From Desulfovibrio sp. (GTDB taxonomy: Bacteria; Desulfobacterota; Desulfovibrionia; Desulfovibrionales; Desulfovibrionaceae): a DNA stretch of 8,656 bases. A program made the position numbers and the translations under genes. Under the pieces are notes generated by a model. The model ran no database searches and was not told the DNA's origin. It saw only the letters and a program-made list of their open reading frames with translations. Location: the NCBI GenBank assembly GCA_028708195.1, contig JAQVZK010000089.1, positions 1 through 8,656 on the forward strand. Reading direction: 5' to 3'. Positions 1 to 7,355 of this stretch are shown here, in pieces (the stretch's first letter is position 1; each line of letters begins with the position of its first letter).

Positions 1-922
1 TGCGCAAAAGATGCCCGCCGTGCTCACTCATAAAGATTTCCAGAGCCATATTACTCATGGCGGTGGCCACCAGCAGATTGCCCGGCAATTCGCCTCTGGC
101 CATCATGGCCTGGGCGCACAAGGCCATGATCTGATCGCCGTCAAGAATGACGCCGTGCTCATCAACAACGATAAGGCGGTCTGCATCACCGTCCAGGGCA
201 AGGCCAATGTCTGCCCGCACTTCGCGAACTTTGGCGGCCACCACTTCAGGGTGGAGCGAGCCGCAGTGCTCGTTGATATTGGTTCCGTCAGGGCTGGTGC
301 CAATGCGAAAAACCTCGGCCCCCAGTTCTTCCAGAGCCAGAGGAGCAACCTTGTAGCTGGCCCCGTTGGCGCAATCGACAACGATACGCAAGCCCGAAAG
401 CGTCAGATGGGCAGGAAAGCAGCTCTTGGTATACACAATATACCGGCCGCCAGCGTCTTCTATCTTGGAGGCCCGCCCCACCCCTCTGGAGTCCGGGAAC
501 GGCCAGGAAAAATCCGCGTCCAGCACCATGCTCGCGATTTCGTCTTCGGCGAAATCAGGCAGCTTGTAGCCGTCGGCATCAAAAAATTTGATGCCATTGT
601 CGTGAAAAGGATTGTGCGAGGCAGAAATAACCACGCCAAGGTCTGCCCGCATGCTGCGCGTCAAAAAAGAAATGGCCGGGGTGGGCAGCGGGCCAGTCAT
701 GATAACGTGCATGCCCGCCGCGCACAGCCCTGCTGTAAGGGCAGATTCAAACATATAGCCCGAAAGGCGCGTATCCTTGCCAATAACTACTTTATGCTGA
801 TGCTGGCCCCGCCGGAAGCGCACCCCGGCGGCCAGGCCCAGACGCAAAGCCACATCTACGGTCATCGGGTAGGTATTCACCGTACCGCGTAAACCATCTG
901 TGCCGAAAAGACGATCGGCCAT
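1..922 (-). CDS. glmM: Phosphoglucosamine mutase GlmM, partial (C-terminus beyond left edge)
   Basis: GlmM converts glucosamine-6-phosphate to glucosamine-1-phosphate in the cytoplasm, a step towards UDP-GlcNAc for peptidoglycan and LPS. I translated the minus strand from the ATG at 922 to the window edge: 307 residues without a stop, of about 450 usual for the family. The N-terminus carries the FGTDGLRG motif. The active-site loop SASHNP has its phosphorylated serine at residue 102, the same number as in E. coli GlmM. The metal-binding loop DGDADR is at 244-249, and the sugar-binding domain has begun before the cut. The start is fixed by an AAGGAG ribosome binding site a few bases upstream. 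It is the last visible gene of the minus-strand cluster, 60 bases after cdaR. In Firmicutes, GlmM binds CdaA and lowers c-di-AMP synthesis; whether it does so here is inference. Confidence 0.97.
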   Translation of the reverse strand, partial: MADRLFGTDGLRGTVNTYPMTVDVALRLGLAAGVRFRRGQHQHKVVIGKDTRLSGYMFESALTAGLCAAGMHVIMTGPLPTPAISFLTRSMRADLGVVISASHNPFHDNGIKFFDADGYKLPDFAEDEIASMVLDADFSWPFPDSRGVGRASKIEDAGGRYIVYTKSCFPAHLTLSGLRIVVDCANGASYKVAPLALEELGAEVFRIGTSPDGTNINEHCGSLHPEVVAAKVREVRADIGLALDGDADRLIVVDEHGVILDGDQIMALCAQAMMARGELPGNLLVATAMSNMALEIFMSEHGGHLLR

Positions 923-936
923 GCCATCTCCTTCAG

Positions 937-951
937 GGCCGCAAGGCGGCC
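937..951 (-). repeat. Small GC-rich hairpin in the cdaR-glmM gap
   Basis: A perfect 6-bp inverted repeat GGCCGC / GCGGCC with a 3-base loop lies in the 60-base gap, about 9 bases ahead of the AAGGAG ribosome binding site of glmM on the transcribed strand. There is no T-run after it, so it is not an intrinsic terminator. It could affect translation or mRNA stability of glmM, but it is short enough to be chance in GC-rich DNA. Confidence 0.35.
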
Positions 952-982
952 TCCGCCTCCCGCAACTGACCGGGAGATCGGG

Positions 983-1915
983 CTATTTTTTCTTGCGGCT
1001 TACCGTAACTTCTTCTGTGCCGGGGTTCAAGAGTGTCATGCCTTCCGGCAGCCGAAAACGAAGCTCAACCGGGCGGCTTTCGCCCTCATCCATATCCGGC
1101 GGGCTGACAGTAACCCCCAGTTGCCCAAGATAGCTTGCATTTTTAGCCAGAGCCTCAGGCACCTCAACACGCACGCTGACCTTATCCGGGGTCACCAGAT
1201 ACTGGCGACGGTTTTCAGCCAGGATCTCAATCTTACAACTACGGATCACTTCTGTGCGGCCGCTTGTGATGCTGTACTGCACTTTGACCGTAGGCGGCAT
1301 GGGCGTGACGAGACTTGGCGTATCAAGCGTCACCACCTGATGCACCGTACTGCCCGCCGCCTTGGGGTCAGCCATGATGGGCACGGGCACACTGGCTATG
1401 TCTTGCACCACAGTCTCTGGTCCACGCAAAATGACGGTGGCCGGGGAGACTTTGATATTTTCCACGGTCAATGCGCCGTTGCGCAGTGGTGAATCCACCG
1501 TAACGCGCACGGGCACCGAGCGTTCTATCAAGGTATCTGCTTTGATAACAATGCGTGGCGGCTGCACGTCGATCAATTCAAAGGCACGAAAAACCGGCCC
1601 AAGATGTTCGCCCGTCAAGGGAACAACGGTGACGCCCTTCTTGATTTGCGAAAGGTCCACCGCCTGAATCAGCTTGCCCTGAGTCACAGACCGCAGCAGG
1701 GTTTCAGGCCCGCGCAGGCGCACAATGGCCTTGTTTATGAGCCCGTCTGTTATCACAAGATTGGCAGGTATGCCGTAGTAATCCAGGGTCACTTCAAGCT
1801 GCGCTTCCACGCGCTCGCGCACGCTGACCATATACCACATGCTCACGGCAGCAAGCACTGCCACGAGCATGGCCGCCAGGTTGGGTGCACGCCGGAAAAA
1901 ACTAGAGGACTTCAT
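983..1915 (-). CDS. cdaR: YbbR-domain protein CdaR, CdaA regulator
   Basis: A 310-residue membrane-anchored protein of the YbbR/CdaR family, whose Firmicute members bind the diadenylate cyclase CdaA and tune its activity from outside the membrane. One N-terminal transmembrane segment (about residues 11-30) follows a short basic start. The rest should face the periplasm and holds YbbR-like repeats: VRLRGPE near 65-71, the matching VILRGPE near 161-167, and a more divergent third unit (VSVRVEVPE, about 247-254). B. subtilis CdaR has four repeats, so this one looks shorter. It ends in a basic SRKKK tail. I chose the ATG at 1915, inside the end of cdaA (14-base overlap), because GAGGT lies just upstream; an in-frame TTG at 1945 is possible but less likely. 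The overlap with cdaA suggests translational coupling, fitting a two-protein complex. Confidence 0.92.
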   Translation of the reverse strand: MKSSSFFRRAPNLAAMLVAVLAAVSMWYMVSVRERVEAQLEVTLDYYGIPANLVITDGLINKAIVRLRGPETLLRSVTQGKLIQAVDLSQIKKGVTVVPLTGEHLGPVFRAFELIDVQPPRIVIKADTLIERSVPVRVTVDSPLRNGALTVENIKVSPATVILRGPETVVQDIASVPVPIMADPKAAGSTVHQVVTLDTPSLVTPMPPTVKVQYSITSGRTEVIRSCKIEILAENRRQYLVTPDKVSVRVEVPEALAKNASYLGQLGVTVSPPDMDEGESRPVELRFRLPEGMTLLNPGTEEVTVSRKKK

Positions 1916-2636
1916 TGAGCACCTCACGCAGACGGGTGGAGTCAAGGGCGCGCATAAGTTCGCCTTTCATCGCCACAGAAATTTCACCCCTTTCTTCCGA
2001 CACGACAATAGTGACGGCGTCGCTTTCAGAGGTTACCCCAAGAGCTGCCCGGTGCCGGGTGCCAAAGCTCTGCCCCTTGGCCTCGGCCAGGGGAAGAATG
2101 CAGGCGGCAGCCATGAGCCTGCCCTTGCTGATGACCACGGCCCCGTCGTGCAGAGGGGCTTTGGGATAAAAAATATTCATGAGCAACTGACGTGAGAGTT
2201 GGGCGTCAACGTGCACGCCTTCGCGCTTGATCATGTCGCCAAGCCGCATGCTGCGCTCTACAACAATGAGCGCTCCCACGCGCAGCCGGGCCATCTCTAC
2301 ACAGGCCATGACCACTTCTTCAACCCCGTCCTTCATGAGCTGCTTTCGCCTGAACAGGCGTTTTGTGCCTATTTCGCCCAAAGCCTGCCGGATGTCAGAC
2401 TGAAAAATGACGACAATAAGAATGAAGAGGGAACTGAAGATGTGCTGCAAAAGCCAGCTCAGCGTATACAGCCCCATACTTTTGGCAAAGAAGAACAGCA
2501 GGGTCAGCAATCCAAGGCCGGTCAATACGGCCAAAGCTCGCGAGCCACGTACCATCTGGATAACCTGGTACAAAAGCACGCTGACCACGCTTATGTCCAG
2601 AAGATCGCGCCATTCAACAGGAATATTGTCCAGCAC
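1902..2636 (-). CDS. cdaA: Diadenylate cyclase CdaA (DAC domain, membrane)
   Basis: CdaA condenses two ATP into cyclic di-AMP. The 244-residue protein has three predicted N-terminal transmembrane helices (about 11-29, 33-52, 58-79), then a cytoplasmic DAC domain. Both signature motifs are intact: DGA at 164-166 (LHDGAVVI, metal/ATP binding) and RHR at 194-196 (GTRHRAALG). Layout and length match the CdaA/YbbP class rather than soluble DisA; the B. subtilis protein is about 30 residues longer. The start is a GTG at 2636 with AAGGA about 9 bases upstream; no in-frame ATG lies just before it. It overlaps cdaR by 14 bases, and glmM follows, the standard cdaA-cdaR-glmM order. c-di-AMP is best known in Gram-positive bacteria, where it controls potassium and osmolyte transport and wall homeostasis; its targets here are not visible. 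Confidence 0.96.
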   Translation of the reverse strand: MLDNIPVEWRDLLDISVVSVLLYQVIQMVRGSRALAVLTGLGLLTLLFFFAKSMGLYTLSWLLQHIFSSLFILIVVIFQSDIRQALGEIGTKRLFRRKQLMKDGVEEVVMACVEMARLRVGALIVVERSMRLGDMIKREGVHVDAQLSRQLLMNIFYPKAPLHDGAVVISKGRLMAAACILPLAEAKGQSFGTRHRAALGVTSESDAVTIVVSEERGEISVAMKGELMRALDSTRLREVLNEVL

Positions 2637-2689
2637 CGTATATGATCCTTGACCTGAAGGTATCAGAACTCATATGGCAACGGCCGCAG

Positions 2690-2701
2690 GGCCATAAGGC
2701 C
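2690..2701 (-). repeat. Short hairpin in the cyclase-cdaA gap
   Basis: GGCC-TTAT-GGCC, a 4-bp stem with a 4-base loop, lies in the 124-base gap upstream of cdaA. It has no T-run, so it is not a terminator. Beyond this and the weak promoter candidate, I see nothing in the gap. Confidence 0.2.
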
Positions 2702-2723
2702 AGACAGACCGAAGCTTTCCTTT

Positions 2724-2754
2724 TTTATACACGTTAACCAACCCGCCGTTGCAA
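2724..2754 (-). promoter_or_regulatory. Weak candidate promoter upstream of cdaA
   Basis: On the minus strand TTGCAA (2754-2749) and TATAAA (2729-2724) are separated by 19 bases, longer than the ideal 17. It lies in the gap after the diguanylate cyclase stop and could let cdaA-cdaR-glmM be transcribed apart from the upstream genes. The match is moderate and could be chance. Confidence 0.25.
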
Positions 2755-2760
2755 CGCGGC

Positions 2761-4107
2761 TTATCCAAAGGCAATTCGCGTTTGCCTCCGGAAGCGCTCC
2801 TTATCCTGATACATGGCCTTATCGGCCTGTGAGAGCAGTTCGTCAAGCGTTTGCCCGTCTTCAGGATACTCGGCTTTGCCCACACTAAAGCTTATGGGCA
2901 CGTTGGGCCCTTCGCCGGGCAAACCCTTTGCCAGGTTGGCGGCCGCTCTGGCGAGGCCTGATGATATTTGATCATGGATGCGTGCAGAGAACAGTACCAG
3001 AATGAATTCGTCACCACCCATGCGGGCAAAGACACTGTCGTTAGGTGCCACAGCCACAATGGCAGCCGCGAAATGTTGCAATACGCGGTCACCAGCCTTA
3101 TGTCCATAGGTATCATTAATGGCTTTAAATTGGTTCAAATCCATAAAATACAGACAAAATTTTTCATTGTCATCACTGTTTGCGCGCTCCGCCATAACCT
3201 GAAAAAGTCCCCTGCGGTTTAAAGCCCCAGTAAGGGTATCTTTATACACCATTTCTTCAAGGCGATGTCGGGCAGCGGCCAGGTCGCGATTGCGCTGCGC
3301 AAGCGAGGCGAGCAGCAGGCTGAGCACAGAGGCCAAAAAGGTATAGACCCAGTTTTCGACGGACTTGTACCAGACTTCGCCCGAAGAAATACGAAAATAC
3401 CAATGCGCGTTGAATATCTGCAAAGGCATTACCAAGTGCGGCGCGCTAGCATTAAAGGGACGGACACTGCCAGCAATGGATTCAGACTCATTACTTTGGG
3501 GATCAACTTTCAGAATTTCGTACGACAGCCCCTGTTTTTCAAGCAGGTCAAGGTCTGCGGCATCCAGAATCTGCGGGAATTTAAGCGCTATGGAGGTAAA
3601 GCCCCAGAACTTGCGTTTTCCCTCGGCATCCTTCAAAAAAACAGGCAGCCGCCCTGTCAGCACAGATCTGCCGTCTGGCTGCTCATGCGGGCCATAAAGG
3701 CTGATGCCAGCAGTAACTCTGGGGGCAAACGCGGTTCCATCCTCAGATGAATCAAGCAGGTTCATCCCCAACAGGTTCTCGTGTCCCTCAAGCGGATAAA
3801 CATAAGAGATCACGCCGCCTGGGGCCAATGTGAGGCTATCAACCCTATCGTTGTCGCCAATGACTTTAACAACTTCATCAAACCCGGCAACCTGCCCGTC
3901 ATTTTGCACAACAAGGGCAGCCAGTATCTGTGTTTTGAACAGCAGGCTGGTCAATTCTGTCTTGAGGTCATCCCTCTGGGCCAGAATGATATTTTCCAGG
4001 CGGGAGAACTCCACCTCTATACGACGCTGCACAAGAAAAAACACGGCCAGTAAGCAACAGCACAAGCTTGTCACAAATACTGTAATAAAGGTGCGGGATT
4101 TTCTCAC
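2761..4107 (-). CDS. Membrane diguanylate cyclase, CHASE-like sensor plus GGDEF
   Basis: Predicted to make cyclic di-GMP from two GTP in response to a periplasmic signal. From the GTG at 4107 it has 448 residues: basic start (RKSR), transmembrane helix at about 6-26, a periplasmic region of about 225 residues, second helix at about 253-271, a short linker, and a GGDEF domain at about 288-446. The periplasmic region has CHASE-like features: GGVISYVYPLEG (about 97-108) followed by LLG, then LTGRLPVF (150-157) and FWGFTSIAL (167-175). The catalytic domain is intact: DTLTG at 290-294, metal-binding Asp near 323 (FMDLNQFKAIND), and GGDEF at 364-368. The product-inhibition RxxD site is missing: APND occupies that place and there is no Arg. 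No EAL domain is present. The frame is open 222 bases further upstream, but that part lies mostly inside folP; GTG is preceded by AGGTCAAGAG. An ATG in another frame at 4148 complicates the start. Codon use looks more AT-rich than the neighbours. Confidence 0.9.
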   Translation of the reverse strand: MRKSRTFITVFVTSLCCCLLAVFFLVQRRIEVEFSRLENIILAQRDDLKTELTSLLFKTQILAALVVQNDGQVAGFDEVVKVIGDNDRVDSLTLAPGGVISYVYPLEGHENLLGMNLLDSSEDGTAFAPRVTAGISLYGPHEQPDGRSVLTGRLPVFLKDAEGKRKFWGFTSIALKFPQILDAADLDLLEKQGLSYEILKVDPQSNESESIAGSVRPFNASAPHLVMPLQIFNAHWYFRISSGEVWYKSVENWVYTFLASVLSLLLASLAQRNRDLAAARHRLEEMVYKDTLTGALNRRGLFQVMAERANSDDNEKFCLYFMDLNQFKAINDTYGHKAGDRVLQHFAAAIVAVAPNDSVFARMGGDEFILVLFSARIHDQISSGLARAAANLAKGLPGEGPNVPISFSVGKAEYPEDGQTLDELLSQADKAMYQDKERFRRQTRIAFG

Positions 4108-4148
4108 TGGCTCTTGACCTGTTTCTGAATGTGAGGATCTCGGGCCAT
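4104..4148 (-). CDS. 14-codon micro-ORF overlapping the cyclase start (possible leader or frameshifted N-terminus)
   Basis: ATG at 4148, 14 bases after the folP stop, opens MARDPHIQKQVKSQ and ends in TGA at 4106-4104. That stop overlaps the proposed GTG start of the diguanylate cyclase in the configuration GTGA. The sequence just upstream (AGGGCGAAGAA) is a weak ribosome binding site. It could be a translationally coupled leader peptide, the true N-terminus of the cyclase if a base was lost or gained (real or sequencing error), or chance. The peptide resembles no family I know. Confidence 0.3.
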   Translation of the reverse strand: MARDPHIQKQVKSQ

Positions 4149-4162
4149 TTCTTCGCCCTGCT

Positions 4163-5047
4163 TCACTCGGGGCTGGCAGCGCCGAACGCGGTGGCAACAG
4201 CGAGCGCCTGCCGGGCTTCGGACACATGGTGCACCCTGTGCCAGAATATTCCCCTGGCTCGCAAAAGGGCTGTTGCCGCAATTGTGGCGGGGGCACGCTG
4301 TGCCGGAGGCAATTGCAGCAAGCCCCCAAAAACGGATTTCATTGAAAGGGCCATGAGCACAGGGCGACCGAAGCCAAGCCAGTCCTCCGGATGGGCGAGC
4401 AGCTCCAGATTATGCTGCAAACCTTTGCCAAACCCGATACCGGGGTCAAGCACAATGCGGTTTTCAGGCACACCAGCCCGTACCAGCCGGGCAAGGTTGT
4501 ACTCAAAAAACGCTTGCACCTGATGCCGCACGTTATCGTAGCTGGGGTTCTGCTGCATGGTTTCTGGCCGCCCCTGGCTGTGCATCAGCACATAGCCGGG
4601 CTTGTATTGCACAAGCACGTCAAGCAACCCAGGGTCAAAAGCACAGGCCGAAATATCATTGATAATAACAGCCCCCTGCTCCAGAACAGACGCCGCCGTG
4701 GCCGCATGATAGGTGTCCACTGAAACAGCGGCCCAGGGCGCACGGTTGCGCAGCCCCGCAAGAACAGGTGTAATGCGCTGCATTTCTTCACTTGGCGGCA
4801 GCTCCGTCGCACCAGGGCGGGAAGACTCTGCCCCAAGATCCAGAATATCCGCGCCTTGTTCCAGCAGGGCCAGAGCATGCTCAAGACCGGCAAATGCCCT
4901 GTTATGCAGGCCGCCGTCGTAAAATGAATCGGGGGTAAGATTGACAATGCCCATAATGCCAAAGGGGGAAGGCGTTTTTAGCGCCCGCCCCCCCATGACA
5001 TGCCAGGCTGCGTCCACTGGGGACGCCTCCGGGAATGAATTATCCAT
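4163..5047 (-). CDS. folP: Dihydropteroate synthase FolP
   Basis: Joins p-aminobenzoate to 6-hydroxymethyl-dihydropterin diphosphate to give dihydropteroate in folate synthesis; the target of sulfonamides. The 294-residue TIM-barrel protein shows the family motifs in order: GIVNLTPDSFYDGG (33-46), LDLGAESSRPGA (69-80), VSVDTY (109-113 region), NDIS (130-133), MHSQGRP (155-161), LDPGIGFGKG (200-209) and the C-terminal HRVHHV (270-275) with the diphosphate-binding Arg271. One oddity: the usual SRKS loop reads SMKS (235-238), so the arginine of the p-ABA/pterin loop is methionine while the lysine is kept. The ATG at 5047 is 5 bases after the ftsH stop; the ribosome binding site is weak, so coupling to ftsH is likely. 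The ftsH-folP pair is common in bacteria, including E. coli. Confidence 0.96.
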   Translation of the reverse strand: MDNSFPEASPVDAAWHVMGGRALKTPSPFGIMGIVNLTPDSFYDGGLHNRAFAGLEHALALLEQGADILDLGAESSRPGATELPPSEEMQRITPVLAGLRNRAPWAAVSVDTYHAATAASVLEQGAVIINDISACAFDPGLLDVLVQYKPGYVLMHSQGRPETMQQNPSYDNVRHQVQAFFEYNLARLVRAGVPENRIVLDPGIGFGKGLQHNLELLAHPEDWLGFGRPVLMALSMKSVFGGLLQLPPAQRAPATIAATALLRARGIFWHRVHHVSEARQALAVATAFGAASPE

Positions 5048-5052
5048 TATTT

Positions 5053-7107
5053 CTATCGCTTATTGTCATCATTGCCGTTCTGGCCCGCAGCTTTGTCTTC
5101 CCTTGCCTCAACGCCCCCAGCGGATGTGGGAGCCGCATCAGAAGCAACGGAACCGTCTGTGGTGTCAGGCTCAAGGGTAAATTCTGCAGCATCAACATCA
5201 GCAGCAGGAGCTTCGGCCTTGGTGTCTGCCGCAGCATTGTTTCCGCTGCCCTTGCTCGGGCGGCTGGGCGCTTCAGAATATTTCATGGGCTTGCCGTTGC
5301 CATCCAGTGGCGGCAGTTCCTTGTCTTCCATCAGAAGTTCAAGCTCCGCCCCGGTGATGGTTTCGCGGTCCAGCAGGGCGCGGGCAATACGGTGCAGAGC
5401 TTCTTCATTGTCTTTGAGCAGTTCGCGACAGCGCTCGTGCGCTTCGTCCACAATGCGCTTTACTTCCGAATCCACAAGGCGAGCGGTGTCTTCGCTGAAG
5501 TTCTTGTTCTGCACCCACTCACGCCCAATAAAGACCTCTTCACCGGTTTCACCAATGGCAAGGGTACCAATAGCATCGCTCATGCCCCACTCGCACACCA
5601 TTTTACGGGCCATGCGGGTAACACGTTCAATGTCGTTGGAAGCGCCGGTGGTGATGTCATCAAAAATGATTTCTTCGGCCACCCGGCCACCCAGCAGCAC
5701 CACCAGATTGTTGCGTAGAAAAGAACGCGAGTAGCCGTGGCGGTCTTCTTCTGGCAACTGCATGGTCACGCCCAGAGCGCGGCCACGCGGGATGATGGTG
5801 ATCTTGTGCACCGGGTCGGACCCGGGCAGCAGGCGGGCCGCCAAGGCGTGACCGCCCTCATGATAAGCCGTAATGCGCTTTTCATCGTCAGACAAAATAA
5901 GGCTGCGACGTTCGCGCCCCATGAGCACTTTGTCCTTGGCGTATTCAAAATCTTGCATATCCAGTCTGTCCTGATTCAGCTTGGCGGCCTGAAGAGCAGC
6001 CTCATTGACCAGGTTTTCCAGATCAGCACCAGAAAAGCCCGGTGTACCGCGCGCCAGCACTTCCAGGTCCACGTCGCCCGACAAAGGCGTACGCTTGGTG
6101 TGCACTTCAAGGATGCGACGGCGACCACGCAGGTCTGGCGTGGGTACGACAACCTGCCGGTCAAAGCGGCCGGGACGCAGCAGGGCCGGGTCCAGCACAT
6201 CAGGACGGTTTGTGGCGGCAATAAGAATAACACCCTCATTGCTTTCAAAGCCGTCCATTTCGACCAGCATCTGGTTCAGCGTCTGTTCGCGCTCATCGTG
6301 ACCACCGCCAAGCCCGGCTCCGCGCTGGCGGCCCACAGCGTCAGTTTCGTCAATAAAGATAAGGCAGGGGGCATTTTTTTTGCCCTGCACAAAAAGGTCG
6401 CGCACGCGAGAAGCGCCCACGCCCACGAACATTACAACAAAGTCTGAGCCCGAGATGGAAAAGAAGGGCACGCCCGCCTCACCGGCAACCGCGCGCGCAA
6501 GTAAAGTCTTGCCCGTGCCAGGAGGCCCCACAAGCAACACGCCCTTGGGGATACGCCCACCAAGGCGGGTAAACTTTTTGGGATTGGACAAAAATTCGAC
6601 AACTTCGGCCAGCTCATCCTTGGCTTCATCTATGCCAGCCACGTCGGCAAAGGTGACCCTTACGCTGTCCTGATTGAGCATGCGCGCACGCGACCGGCCA
6701 AAATTCATGGCCTTACCGCCGCCGCCCTGCATCTGACGCATAAAGAAAATCCACACGCCCACAAGAAGCAGCATGGGAAACCACGAAACCAGCAGGGTCA
6801 TGTACCAGGGCTGCTCTTCAGGCGGCTCTGCCTTGACCTCTACCTTTTTTTCGATGAGACGGTTGACCAGACCCAGATCCTGTGGAGCATATGTCTGCAC
6901 AGTCTTGCCGTCTGATGTTTTGCCTGTAAGCGTGTGCCCTTGCATGGTGACAGATAATATCTGCCCGCCGTCTACCTGACTCAGAAAATCTGAATAAGGC
7001 AGTCGCTGCATTGCGCTCTGCGGCTGCTGGAACATATTAAAAAGCATAACCATCGCCAGGACGATAATGGCCCATAGCATCAGGTTGCGACTCATCTGGT
7101 TCAACAT
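5053..7107 (-). CDS. ftsH: ATP-dependent zinc metalloprotease FtsH
   Basis: Membrane-bound AAA+ protease that degrades misassembled membrane proteins and short-lived regulators such as LpxC in E. coli. From the ATG at 7107 it has 684 residues: helix 1 (about 9-26), periplasmic FtsH-ext domain, helix 2 (about 103-123), AAA+ module with Walker A GPPGTGKT (194-201), Walker B IFIDE (250-254) and second-region-of-homology [18 protein letters not shown] (300-317), then the protease with zinc motif HEGGH (416-420) and the third-ligand Asp near 492 (ASNDIE). A low-complexity Ala/Asp/Glu tail of about 75 residues ends it. Motifs are intact, but three usually fixed positions differ: FVVMFVG for FVEMFVG in the pore loop, IDETD for IDEID, HEGGH for HEAGH. 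GGAGG lies only 2 bases before this ATG; TTG at 7104 (spacing 5), ATG at 7143 and ATG at 7095 are alternatives. Confidence 0.96.
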   Translation of the reverse strand: MLNQMSRNLMLWAIIVLAMVMLFNMFQQPQSAMQRLPYSDFLSQVDGGQILSVTMQGHTLTGKTSDGKTVQTYAPQDLGLVNRLIEKKVEVKAEPPEEQPWYMTLLVSWFPMLLLVGVWIFFMRQMQGGGGKAMNFGRSRARMLNQDSVRVTFADVAGIDEAKDELAEVVEFLSNPKKFTRLGGRIPKGVLLVGPPGTGKTLLARAVAGEAGVPFFSISGSDFVVMFVGVGASRVRDLFVQGKKNAPCLIFIDETDAVGRQRGAGLGGGHDEREQTLNQMLVEMDGFESNEGVILIAATNRPDVLDPALLRPGRFDRQVVVPTPDLRGRRRILEVHTKRTPLSGDVDLEVLARGTPGFSGADLENLVNEAALQAAKLNQDRLDMQDFEYAKDKVLMGRERRSLILSDDEKRITAYHEGGHALAARLLPGSDPVHKITIIPRGRALGVTMQLPEEDRHGYSRSFLRNNLVVLLGGRVAEEIIFDDITTGASNDIERVTRMARKMVCEWGMSDAIGTLAIGETGEEVFIGREWVQNKNFSEDTARLVDSEVKRIVDEAHERCRELLKDNEEALHRIARALLDRETITGAELELLMEDKELPPLDGNGKPMKYSEAPSRPSKGSGNNAAADTKAEAPAADVDAAEFTLEPDTTDGSVASDAAPTSAGGVEAREDKAAGQNGNDDNKR

Positions 7108-7176
7108 TGCCTCCGTATACGTTTTCCGTGCGCGGCAGCGCATGGCCAGGACCTTAATATTGGCCCACGCAGGCAA

Positions 7177-7206
7177 GAAATACTACCTGCATGTGGCCGC
7201 TGTCAA
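7177..7206 (-). promoter_or_regulatory. Candidate promoter of ftsH
   Basis: On the minus strand a perfect -35 box TTGACA (7206-7201) is followed 18 bases later by TATTTC (7182-7177), or by TAGTAT at spacing 15. It lies about 70 bases upstream of the ftsH start. The -35 is convincing and the -10 is mediocre. I found no clear sigma-32 heat-shock promoter, which drives ftsH in E. coli. Confidence 0.45.
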
Positions 7207-7220
7207 ATGGACGAATTCCA

Positions 7221-7231
7221 CCGGTCACCGG
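7221..7231. repeat. CCGGT-C-ACCGG inverted repeat between ftsH and selC
   Basis: A perfect 5+1+5 base palindrome lies just upstream of the putative ftsH -35 box, in the divergent intergenic region. Its position would suit an operator, but it is short. Confidence 0.25.
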
Positions 7232-7312
7232 CAATACGTTTTTCCACATATAATGCTCGGTTATCATTTGGCAATGGGCAAGAAGGCACTTTGTTGACAA
7301 TATTTCCCGCAC

Positions 7313-7341
7313 TTGCGAGTTTTTTTCTTTTCGCTTAACAT
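7313..7341 (+). promoter_or_regulatory. Promoter of selC
   Basis: TTGCGA (7313-7318) and TAACAT (7336-7341) are exactly 17 bases apart. Transcription would start near 7348, some 8 bases before the mature tRNA. A perfect TTGACA at 7294-7299 has no -10 box at the right distance. Confidence 0.6.
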
Positions 7342-7355
7342 ACGGGCAATTATGA

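Noticed and set aside
11..892. 293-codon plus-strand open frame at the left end
   Set aside because: Exactly antisense to glmM, whose motifs are complete; the plus-strand translation has no recognisable domain.
1916..1945. N-terminal extension of cdaR from a TTG at 1945
   Set aside because: The ATG at 1915 has a better ribosome binding site and starts just before the membrane helix; the extension lies inside cdaA coding sequence.
2745..2760. Terminator after the diguanylate cyclase gene
   Set aside because: CGTTG/CAACG is palindromic right after the stop but is not followed by a T-run on the minus strand; the short A-run there has the wrong sense.
4108..4329. Upstream extension of the diguanylate cyclase frame into folP
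   Set aside because: It gives a Cys/Pro/Arg-rich translation typical of an out-of-frame reading, mostly inside the C-terminus of folP.
5035..6447. Long plus-strand frames opposite ftsH
   Set aside because: Shadows of ftsH codon bias; translations lack domains and ftsH is complete on the other strand.
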